From: Phlegmacium glaucopus
Taxonomy: Eukaryota; Basidiomycota; Agaricomycetes; Agaricales; Cortinariaceae
NCBI GenBank assembly: GCA_015039465.1
Contig: MU130355.1
Span: 33,692 to 97,691, forward strand
Direction: 5' to 3'
Length of the DNA stretch: 64,000 nucleotides
The translations under genes and the position numbers were made by a program. Of the stretch, positions 48,665-59,530 are shown piece after piece. The first letter of the stretch is position 1. The number at the start of each line of letters is the position of its first letter. The notes under the pieces were generated by a model. It saw only the letters and a program-made list of their open reading frames with translations. It had not been told where the DNA came from and did no database searches.

Positions 48665-49155
48665 CTTGAAGTTCCGCCCTGCAGCAAGTCCTGTAATTAC
48701 TGAAACCCTCAAAGACGGTCGTGTACTACGATTAAGAGGTGTACTTCCTGAACTGACCGCACCGACCGCTTCACCTGTCGTTACGAAAAAGAGAAGCCCC
48801 GGCACGGGGCACGAAACCCAGAGTGAGTCAGCGAAGGATGTAGTTTTGGGTAAGGATTTGTTCTCGCTTCCCTTGTTCAATAATTTCACTGTCCTTTAAG
48901 TCACTGGTTGATTCTGCTAATTTTACCACGATGCAGATACCAAAAACGGATGGCTTGGGGGACCCGGGTAGATCATATCGATGAAGGTTGACCAGTGTTT
49001 TGGAACGTATAAGCCTCAATGTTTTAGCCTCTGAATTGATTGCTCAGATCAGGAGTACAAAGTACGTTGCAACATTTGTTCTCTACTAGAAATCTGACCT
49101 ACAGCTTCTAAAGCTAAGCAGCGCTCGAATCTCTAAGCTCTTCGCAACCTCTACC

Positions 49156-52100
49156 ATGTTCACTAGGCTGCGAAATACCATCATCCATGGTGGTACATTC
49201 GTACAAACCACAATTGCACCGCCCACATCAGAGGGTCAGTTCGAGTTCCCACTCACTTAACCTTTAGATAACCTGCAACTCGTATCTGATGCTGAACAGG
49301 CTTCAAGATTCTCTATGCACATATCGCAACTGGCGCTTTTCATGACTCTGGAGAACGTTTTGATGCACCAAAATGCCATCCAAACACACGTAAGGCCATC
49401 TTAGCAGATATTATGCAGCGGATACAAGACATCGAGGAATCAGAATGTACTTTGTGGCTTTATGGGTCTGCAGGAGCTGGAAAATCAGCTATTGCTCAAA
49501 CAATTGCAGAGATGTGCGCAAAATTGGGCCTCCTCGTCGCCAGTTTTTTCTTCTCTAGGTCATCTCAATCCAGGAATAACGAGAAACATCTGATTGCATC
49601 AATTGTATATCAGCTTACCATTTCCATTCCAGCAACTCGAACATATGTTGATGCTGCCATCCAAAGTGACCCTGCAGTATTTCACAAGTCTTTGGACACC
49701 CAAATAGAAACGCTCATCATCCAGCCTTTGAAAAACGCTATAAATCGTTGTTTGTGTTGTTATAAAACACCAACCAGAGGGAACTGGACCAGACTTTAGG
49801 TCAGAATATCCCCCTGTGTTCGTTTAGGGAAGGTATAACCAGAGACTAGTAAGCACACTTGGTTAAGAGAGAGTAGAGGAGGATGAGGATGAATATAAAA
49901 GGTGACTGAGGGTGGACAGTTAAGGACTGAAAAAGCGAACTCAGAGGGGTTAAGGAAGAGGATGAGGAAGAATAAGAGGGAGTCTTCAGCAAGACTATAG
50001 TAATTGACAGTGGGGATAGATTGACAGTTAAAGGCAGAAAAAGCGAACTTGAGGAAGGAATTCACTGGAATTCCACTGAGATGATGAAAGTGGGGGGGTA
50101 AGAATGAATTGAGCTGAACTACCTATCCTGGTACAAAAGAGCAGTATTTATACCCTAAGGATGAGGCTATGTAAAACAATAAAAGAAACAAAGTACGCGC
50201 TGTCAAAGGAAGAAAGATAAAGAGAGGACAGCTGCGAGAAGAAAAGAACAATGGAAAAGAAGAAGGAACAATAAAAAAATCTGCAAAGTGTCAAAGTGCG
50301 AGAGAAAAGAAGAGAAGGCAGTGTACATAGTCCAATAGCATAAATATATCGACTCCATAGGCGTGTGGTCATGTCAAAAATGTGAAAGGTCCTGAGTCAA
50401 CACTTGAAAGGCGCAGCCTTGTTCCCAAGAAAGAGAAAACACTACTTGCCCATGGTCCCATGTCGCGCAGCCTTGATAACACTTGACACACTGCGAGAAT
50501 AATCCTCTGCTGCTGATTCATCTGCAATTCCTGCTTAGTCGTGATCCTCCTGGACTTCCTAAATTGTCATAAAGAGGGTGGGAAGGCTTCAGGTACCGCG
50601 TGAATGATGGTTTTGGCAGTGAATGATAAGATAAGAGGTAGATGAGTGAGGATAGGGGACTGAGTGAGATCCAGGAGCGAGGGATGGCAAGATAGATGGC
50701 TGAGGGGAAGACTTGTGGGTCCATAGCCACAACAACAATGACAAAGCCTTGTACATAATGGGAGATGTAGTTGATGCGTCCATAAAGGGGCCGTTCTTGA
50801 AATGATGGACCAAGGATACGATCAAACGCGAGCCGATGACCGACGCGAATAGTAGATTGATCGCTTTGCTGGATCACTAGCCAAGGAACGAACGGATGGT
50901 ATATGCTTAGGAGCATGTCGATAGTGAAAACAATGGAGAGCATAGTGTGAGACATTGAGAGTATGATGAGCAATGGGGATGTTATTGTTGAACAAATGAT
51001 TTTGTTGACCAGGAACACGATTCAGGGTTGCTTCCAAAATAGGTAAGTGAATTTGAAGTCCGCTTATTTTCATGATGGCGACTTTTAAGCTTTCTTCTCA
51101 CGCTACCAATCAGTATTGGTGCGCGATAACGCATGTGCCGTTGTCGATCCGGCCGTCACGAAGAAATGGCCAAGGCTTATTGTTATAGATGGTCTTGACG
51201 AATGTCATGGTCCTTCGATTCAATCCTCCATCATCCGTGCACTTTCGACAGCTCTTCTTTGTATCCCAGTCCCAATCATCCTCCTCTTCGCCAGCCGTCC
51301 TGAGCCACATATTCGGAATGCATTCAATCTTTTGAACAAATCTCAGGCCTGTCGTCACATTGTCTTAGACGACTCGTATGAACCAGATGCCGATATCAAG
51401 GCATTCCTCCTCAGTCGATTCGCAGAAATTAAAGAGAACCACCCACTTGCAGTCTATATTCCTCAGTCCTGGCCATCTGCGGAGATCATTGATCGACTAG
51501 TCCGAAAGTCTTCAGGGCAGTTTATTTATGCATCGACTGTGATGAAATATCTGGAATCTCCTGATCATCGGCCCACGAAGCGGTTGGATGTTATCATTGG
51601 TTTAATACCCGTTGATGGCGACATTCCCTATAAAGAATTGGATGCATTGTATAGCCATATCCTATCTTGCGTTGACGATTTGGCCAGTACACTAAAGATA
51701 TTTGGATTCTTGTTTTTCCGGGATTGGACAACTTACCCCCCCTACGAAGTCACGCCATTTTTTATGGCAGATCTACTCGGTTTGGACGAAGAAGATGTCC
51801 ACCTCTGCCTATCCAATCTGCATGCTATCCTTTATATTCCTCCACCCAAGACAAGCGGATCGCCGATCAAAGTGACCCACGCTTCCCTACAAGATTTCCT
51901 TGTCGACACACTATGATCTGGAAGGTATTATGTCGACGAAGAGGCATTTCATACGGATATAGCCCAGCAATGCCTACGTCAAGTCAGTACGTCGTCCATA
52001 AATACAATAGAACGCAGTCCCCAACGGTCGGAAGGATCTTCCGGCGCTCGAGAGTACTTATTAAGTGCTTTCATCCATCACTGTTCTCGGGCTTCAACGG

Positions 52101-53412
52101 ACTCTGCCAATCTCAAAAATGGTCTCATGCAAGTCTCTGATCTTCAGCCATGGTGTGAAATCGAGACGGTCTTCTTTTATTATGACCTCCTGCCTTTATT
52201 CGACTGGCTGTACAAGGTCTGTCATGTCCCTACGGATGTTCTTCACTTTTAACTTAATCCATGACTCTTAGGCTGCTAAAGAACTTTCGAGCCACTTCCA
52301 ATTGCTTTTCGACCAACATCTTACTACAAAGCTCAATGGATGTGGATTTAACGGAAGGAATGTTGATATTGCGGGGCTGGTATACTTTCCTTTTCCATGG
52401 AAATTGCCCTGGTTCTCTTTGATTACAGGAATACTTCAAATCCCTGCCATCTTTTCCTTTAACATACTATATTATGCCATTGAAAGAAGTGATGTCGAAC
52501 GATATCGACATTTACTTATCGATTTTTTCGAAGATAAAGATCAGTCTGGCAAATACCATCTAGATGGTATAGTTTATGCTCATGCCGCGCTGGAATGCTT
52601 TTGAAATATGGTTAATCCAAATGATGAGTAAGCCTGAGTTGTTTAGTATTTTTTGCCGTTTCTCAATGATACTTGTATCAAGTGAAATATTCAATCCCTA
52701 TCCATTCACAATAGGGATTGAACGACCTGACACCAAGTTGTTTATGTCTTTAACTGAAGACGTTGCCTCACAGCGGGAGATTTTAGTCCCACATTATACA
52801 AAAGGTCTCGACGCTGTAACAATATTTCTCTCGAAGGCTACTCCATTGACAGATCTCTACATCTGCCTTCGGGATCATCCTCTTCAAAATCCTGCTAAAG
52901 CCAAAGTTCACTGTGAGCATGGGTTCGTTTCCCTGAGGTTGGCTGTGAAAGTCTATTTGGATGTGAGTTTATACTGAATGTCTCTCTCAACATCTCTGTT
53001 GATCCCATTACAATGGCTCTAGAAATGTCAGCGTCTTCTTGGTCTGAAAGTTCTCCGAAGGTCATTTTCTCTCATGCTGAGAGATAAATCTTACACTAAT
53101 AATGTATATACAAGGTCTTCAAGTTGTCCTCTTTATTTTCCTTGCATGGATCTGGAGTCAAAGTTTGGGAATCACTTGGGGACATTTGATGAGCGATGGC
53201 CCCTCGTCACCGACAGTTTAACTGCATCAAGTGATCCAGAATCACCAGCATACTATCAATTCTATGAAAAAAGTAGCAAAATCTGGCGACTGCGACTATC
53301 CGGCCCCTTCGATACATCAAGGGACCCTCCAGTACCAAAGTCGTCTACGGCCGGGAAGAGAGGGGATTTGATTCAGGAGAAGGGCATTGAATATACATAC
53401 AATGCTTTGTAG
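49156..53412 (+). pseudogene. NACHT-domain STAND NTPase, paralogue 3, broken
   Basis: Same exon order as paralogues 1 and 2; homology to the units starts at ~48899. Exon 1 is 49156-49234 and exon 2 starts at 49300. Walker A GSAGAGKS is intact. A 1389-bp insertion (49739-51127) splits exon 2 between the Walker A and Walker B parts. After it the NACHT half resumes (VIDGLDEC, FASRPEPHIR). Two CGA arginine codons have become TGA (51914-51916 and near 52602), and part of the exon-3 start is deleted. The last exon is still open to 53412 (MDLESKFGNHLGTFDERWP), so decay is recent. Confidence 0.88.
49739..51127 (-). mobile_element. 1389-bp insertion element, probably LTR-retrotransposon-derived
   Basis: Inserted in NACHT paralogue 3 with the 5-bp target duplication AACGC (49734-49738 and 51128-51132). 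The same sequence begins at 62946 and runs to the window end. On the minus strand it has promoter-like TATAAATA (near 50155-50148), long pyrimidine tracts and no enzyme motif; minus-strand ORFs (51073-50822, 51018-50518) are unrecognised. Ends are not TG..CA, so an intact LTR element is not demonstrated. Confidence 0.6.
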
Positions 53413-55155
53413 GACAAGGGGCTCCTTCTCCCTTGTGGCGTTGACAGGCATGTGTCGGCTTTGAAGAATCCAAGCGACAGGCCGATGAGGGAGAAAGGAA
53501 CCACCACGATGCAATAACTTATTTGGCTGGCTCTTTTACCCTAGATGACGGATGTTTACAATATTCTTATTAATAAACTGATGTTGCTCTAAGAATGTTC
53601 AACATTGATTGGCTGATATTTAGAGGTGGACAATCTAGACAACGGAAAATTTCTGCTGAAATGGCTATGATAGATGCTCTTGAGCCGAGAACGGAAGGAG
53701 AGGTTATGGTACCGGTGTGCTGGTTTTTGAGATGATGACCCATTTCAGAAAGCCTGTTTGACATGACTGAGGATGCGAAAATGGGAGCTTTGCAGGATCA
53801 ACAAGATATGCGTCGAAGCGTCAAGAAACCTTCTAAAGGGTGCTCTACATCAGTAAGTTCGGGTTTTGCTATGGGTGCTATGGAGCGCTGTCCAGCGCTG
53901 TCAATCAAAGACCCTTTGCTATGTCACTATAGGTTGCTATGGGACTCTATATAGTGCTTGACAGCTCTTGGCAGTTTCCCATAGTACCATTTTTTGACCC
54001 TGAAAACCTGAATTTACTGATGTATATTGATCCCACTGGGTTATTTTCTCTTAGCAATGGTCCAATCAAATAAACCCGCTGCGGTGTCATTCCAGGAACT
54101 ATCGAAAGAAAAACTGAGGGGTTCGGATTTGGAAAGCTGTGTTGAGGGGTTGGAGGTTGGCATTAGAGTTGGAGAGGAAGAAGGTTCATGAGAACGATAT
54201 CAAGTTGGTTTAAATTTCGCAAGTTGATGATCAAAAACTAGCATCGTATTATTAAACAGTGAACGTTGAACAGCAATGCCTTGAAGGGTTATCGCAAACA
54301 TGCATTTATTTTGAGTATACAATAAATTAAGAATGTTGTAGACGGGCGCCGTCATCAGCTAGTAGTACCTGGAAGAAAATTATTAGTTTGATGGATCTGG
54401 CGGCGATATGTACAAGACTGGCTGCCTTCCCGTTTTCACCAATCGATAAGAAATTGAAGAAGACTACGACGAGGTGTTAGACTATGTGGCTGATGGCGAA
54501 TCTTTCAAAGTCGATGACAATATTCCTGAGGCACACAACAGCCTACCCTCATCGAATAAAGGATACTCAGCTTGGTCATTCATGACGCTCGATATGAACA
54601 TGGAAGGAGCCGTTGAAGATTTGGCATATTTTGACGCATAGGTGGATTGAATGGCTGGTTAAGGGTGAAGGGGCAAGGTGGAGGAACTGAAGCTGTAGAT
54701 AATCGCATTTTCAATCATGCATATTAGCCCTTACTACCATATTATACATAGCCTGAGTGCCATTGCATTGCATGGCATTTACGAGTCCCTTGCCATGCTC
54801 GGTTCAATGAGATTGCGGAATGTAACAACGGTAGCATGAGAGTGAGCACTGTGGGTAAACAATAAGCTCATTTTGACGAAAATGAGGACCCACACTAAGG
54901 GTTCCTATCATATTCTTGATAAATTGTAACTTTTTTGACCAGGTCAGGCAGCGGTGGACCGGTGGTGGTAGCGTCAATGGTTGTTGAAGTTATGAGGAAG
55001 ATGAGGGAAGGAAGGGGAAGAAATGCCTATGACCGCGGCACTACTAAAATAGAACATGGCATTTGCCGGTGCATTAAGCGTCAACAAAATCCTGGTGGAG
55101 ACCGCTCCATAAAAGAACGAGTCCTATAAATAGGACTCGTAACAATTTGATTTCC
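53413..55155. other. Decayed spacer of unit 3
   Basis: Homologous in pieces to the spacers at 22.1-22.9 kb and 27.8-28.5 kb, with extra sequence at 53810-54230 and 54750-55140. No gene is supported. Confidence 0.45.
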
Positions 55156-55787
55156 CTAAAGGCAATTTCCATCCTCAACTAACCATATTGCATTGATGCC
55201 GCTTCTCTGAAAAAAGCATCCGAGTATTAAATAAGTTGATGTGGAAAATCTTTAGAAATTGAGGACTCGAAACTCACCCAACTTGCACAACTTGTTGGTC
55301 CATCGAAATCCCTGCCCTGCACATGTCCCGGAGTAGTAGCACACATTTCGTGCCAATCGTCGCCGTTTTGGAGGTTCATCAAGATGGATTCATAGCGCTG
55401 TAAAAGTCATTAAGTTATCTGTACTGGTATTGTTTAATAGTCATGAAGACGAACATGGATTCCTCGTTTGACGCAGCCCTGTTGTAGTCAATAGCGTGTG
55501 GAGAAGTCAAAGCATATATATCGAAGAGTACCTTGTCGTCATACCCTGCCCACCATGTAACGCATACAGCTTCCTTGAAGTTGACGATCCAGTGGCCTAC
55601 AACATTCCCACACATTCCTTAGAACGGGAGGAAAAAAATGAGCATACTTCAAAATCGAAATGAAATTAATAAAACATACCTGAGTGTCACAGCGAGAAGG
55701 AAAAAGATGTTGACCTGAGGTACTTGAATATGGAGGAGGATTCACGGTCCTACATAATCGTCAGCGTCATAACTAAGTGGTTGTAGT

Positions 55788-56391
55788 TAGTGATGCCAAA
55801 GTTCAGTTCAGTTCAGTTCAGCAGCATTTTTGCTGAACTGAGAACTGAACTGACTAAGTTTTTCCCTGAACTGAACTGAACTGTTAAAGAACCGGTTCGA
55901 ACTGAACTGAACTGAAGAACTGTTATAAATTCTATATTTTACTTATTATTGGAAATTTTATGGTCCAAGGACCATCCTTAGCCTTAGGCACTTAATTTCT
56001 ACTCATGTATGATCTCAGGACCCCTTGAGAATATATAACACCACTGATTTGTATTTATGTTTCAAAATGGATAATGCTAATATATAACATAATCACATCA
56101 CATACCAAGTCTGGCCATTATCTCCTTGCTCAATCATTGTTTTACTCCCAAAAGGACTTCCAAATCATTTGTACATCACTAAAGAACTAATTTCCAGGAA
56201 ACATAAATCAATATATAACAATTTCTCATCCTTCCAGGACCTATCAGTTCAGCAGTTCAGTTCAGTTCAAACTGGATGAACTGCCAATTCTCCAGATGCC
56301 TGAACTGAACTGAACTTTTCAGTTCAGTTCAGTTCAGTTCAGTCAGTTCAGGTTCAGTGAGTCAGTTCAGAACTGAACTTTGGCATCACTA
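55788..56391. mobile_element. hAT MITE, 604 bp (GTTCAG-rich family)
   Basis: Ends TAGTGATGCCAAAG..CTTTGGCATCACTA; the target duplication GTTGTAGT is at 55780-55787 and 56392-56399. Arrays of AGTTC/GAACT words fill the subterminal regions. The termini match the 1828-bp element at 30.2 kb. Confidence 0.92.
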
Positions 56392-56399
56392 GTTGTAGT

Positions 56400-56945
56400 T
56401 AGTGATGGGCAGGGGTTTGGGAAACCCCTGGGGTACAAGGGTAAGGGTAAGGAGGGTCAGGGTCAGGGTGCAGATTTTTTGACCCTTGAAAAACCCTTAC
56501 CCTTCTGGAGGGGTCAGGGTATTTTTGGGAATTTTTATTTCTCTGATATCAGAGTGATCTAACTGTTGTGTATCTATAAAATTGACTTTAAATCAGAGAA
56601 AAGGCAATCTAAAGAGGCCTCACTGCTTTCACAACAATCAGTAGCTTAAAATACTAGTCAAACCCTCTCTATTTCATTTAAAATCTATTGCTAAACACCT
56701 TTAACACCCTGAACATGTTTTAAATAATAGCTACTTTGAAGGCTCCTTTGGATTACAAAGCTTGAGGAAGGATTTGGACCAAACCCTTGCACTAAACCCT
56801 GCTGGGGTTTCTTACCCTCCAACCCCTCAGAAACCCTTACCCTTACCCTCCAAAACCCTTACCCTCAGCCAAGGGTAAGGGTTTTTGGAGGGTAAGGGTA
56901 AGGGTCAGCCTAATTCCACCCCGGGGTTACCCTTGACCATCACTA
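56400..56945. mobile_element. hAT MITE, 546 bp (GGGTAAGGG-rich family)
   Basis: Ends TAGTGATGG..CCATCACTA with GTTGTAGT on both sides (56392-56399 and 56946-56953). It shares a duplication copy with the preceding MITE. Subterminal GGGTAAGGG words resemble those of the 4.7-kb hAT element, which could mobilise it. Confidence 0.9.
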
Positions 56946-58051
56946 GTTGTAGTACAAGAGGGCTATACTGTACATATTGCAAGGCATGAGAATACAGTCA
57001 ACGAAGGAAAGGAGGGAGAGCTAAATGCAGGCATCATCCTTAAAGGTGTGGGACAGAACTCTAAGTTAGAGTCTAGGTAACGAGGCTTTGACAAAGAGTG
57101 TAAGACACTGCTGGCACGGGACTATTGACAACTGATGAAAATCCTTGAGAAATTTTTTGATTGTTGTTTACATTTTGCAAGGACTCACATCTGATGTAAA
57201 TCATTGAGAAATTTATTATGTTGACATCTGTCAAATAGTGATTGTAATGGGTTATGTAACCCATCACGGGTGATGGAGGGTATGATTTGGTATGGGTAAG
57301 GGTAGGACTTTGTCAACCCTCTGCATACCCACACCCCTGGCACGGGTTGGTGGTTTACCCGCCAGGTTCACGGTGGGTAAGATCCTACCACTTTGGGGCT
57401 TGTATTCAACTGCATAGTACCAAAATTTCTTTTATTTTTTGTATATCAACAAATATTGAGAAGACTACCTCCAGTGAGTGTCATCCAGATCCTCATAATG
57501 CAATCCATCCTCAAACATATATCTATGTCCTTTTCTTCAGATTCCTTGGCCCTTCATCGCAAGCGCACTGTTACAGAATGTGCTGCCAACAATGGAGACC
57601 CCCTTGTTGTCAGGAAAAAGGCTCACAAAGCCATGAAATCCAACATCGCACCAACTGTGGCCAAACCACCTAACAATGGTTCTAATGTGAGTTCATATCT
57701 CACTTATTAATATTGAAAATTCTATTCTAATGGGCAACCAATCTTCATGGCTGTTCGTCAACATGAGTGTGATGATGATGACGACAGTGATGATGTAGTT
57801 CCTGTAGCTCCTCCCAAGAAGTCTCAGCCAGCTGCAAGATCTACTTCCGTCCGCATGGAAGAAGTCGATGATGAAGATATCTATCTGCGTACTAGTGTAG
57901 CTCCCTCAAATCTATCTCGTGTTCTTGAGCTTAGCAATGGCACTGATGATTCCAATGATGAGGAAGACTGTCCACCATCCTTAGTCACTGCTGATGATGA
58001 TGACAATGATGAAAATGAAGTCCCTGAGGAGCCTGAAGAGTCTGCTGAGGC

Positions 58052-58674
58052 TAGTGATGGCCAAGTTTAGTCCTGAACCAAAGTTCGGACTGAACTTTTG
58101 AGAACTGGACTGGAAGTCCAGTTCAAAGTTCGCAGTCTTAGCTGAACTGAACCTCAAGTCCAGTTCAAGGTTTGGCAGAATTGAAGAGGTTCGAACCTGG
58201 TTCGAACCAAATGCTGTGAGCAGGTATTTTTTCCCGATTTTTTCAAGATTTTGTGACATTATTTGTACAATTTCTGCCCATGAGCATATGTAAGCATCTA
58301 TTGAATACTACAAGCATTTATGGTAGCCATAAGGAGCATAAGGTGGATCTCATTGGTGGTTTTATTAATTATTAGACCGTGGACACACCATGCCAGAGAT
58401 CAAATTTGGCTCAAATTCAAGGAAAATTCTCTACTAAAAACATCTACTTCACCAGAAAATTATGCATTTATATGAGGGCAATGTTTTGAAGGATTTTCTA
58501 GGCAAATACAATGGTGGGAAAAAATACAGGTTCAAACCTGAACCAGACCTGAACTGGACCTGAACTGAGGTTCAGTTCAAGGTTCAGCCAAATGCCTGAA
58601 CCGAACCATAAGTTCAGTTCTCAGTTCAGCAAAAAAGCCAGGGAACCAGACCAAATTGGACCTGTCCATCACTA
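58052..58674. mobile_element. hAT MITE, 623 bp, inside the hAT transposase gene
   Basis: Ends TAGTGATGG..CCATCACTA; target duplication GCTGAGGC (58044-58051 and 58675-58682). Nearly identical to 38213-38817. Removing it with one duplication copy restores the coding frame at AEA-ELGPLL. Confidence 0.93.
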
Positions 58675-59279
58675 GCTGAGGCAGAATTAGGTCCGTTATT
58701 AATAGATATTGTACAATATTCATGCTATACTGATGAACGGCTCTTGAAAGAGTGGAACTTGAGCATTTATGTATTTTTCAAGCAAATACCATCCATCACA
58801 TACATCAAAGACCGTCGCATTCATGTTTTGGAGTGTGCTGCAGCACATTGCTTGGGTAAAGGGAACGGCCGCATGGTCCGTCAATACCTTGACACAGGCG
58901 ATGCCAAATCTACCAGTAATCTTCGCAAGCATGCAAAAATATGCTGAGGAGATGAGGCCATGGCCGCTGCTGACAACACAAAGAGTATCCAAGCTGCTCG
59001 CGAGGCTTTAGGAAATATGGTATCAGTAAACTCGTCAATTACAGAGGCATTTAAATGTGTTGCCAAAGGAAAAGTAACTTACAGTCACCGTCAACATACC
59101 ACAACCAAAGCTCGGTGAGTTATCCTATCTCTACCCTAGTATCAGTGCCATCTAATTGTGTTATAAAGTGCAGAGATTGTGCGTTGGGTTGCCAAAAGCA
59201 AGTGGCCCTTCCAAGTCGTCAATGATTGTGGGTTCCAGTCATTGATGAAGACTGGCCACCCAAGTTATCACATACCTTC

Positions 59280-59530
59280 TGTAAGGAATGGATAACTCCT
59301 GAATACGGATTATGAATTGCATCACGTGACTTAAGTCACAAGGACTTTCGCATGTCTCGTTTAGTATCTTTCGAGCCACTCGAGTGGCCTCCCTTATTTG
59401 TGGCACACATTGTCCTTAGAATAGTATAAATAAGTAGAATAAACACAAGAAATAGATTCAATCTATTCCCCCAAATATACTACGAAACCTGAAATACTAT
59501 TCCCAATACAAAGAAACTAGCTATCTTACA
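59280..59530. mobile_element. Solo LTR, 251 bp, inside the transposase gene
   Basis: TGTAAG..CTTACA ends and a TATAAATA box near 59426; flanked by CTTC on both sides (the fifth base of the duplication differs). Excising it joins HIPS to AETVSHDVKK in frame. Unrelated in sequence to the Copia LTR above. Confidence 0.8.

Larger units (their letters stand above)
55156..56987 (-). pseudogene. Remnant of the Cys/Trp-rich membrane-protein gene, copy 3
   Basis: The 3' exons (55156-55700) match copies 1 and 2, including the SRCDTQ junction and CGNVVGHWIVNF. About 0.5 kb of 5' coding sequence, including the membrane helix, is deleted at ~55710, where the sequence jumps to the leader exon region. The first exon equivalent is at 56987. 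Intron 1 is interrupted by two back-to-back hAT insertions. Confidence 0.8.

Noticed and set aside
56400..56945. Interstitial telomere-like repeats (GGGTAAGGG)
   Set aside because: The words are confined to subterminal parts of hAT elements with TIRs and target duplications.
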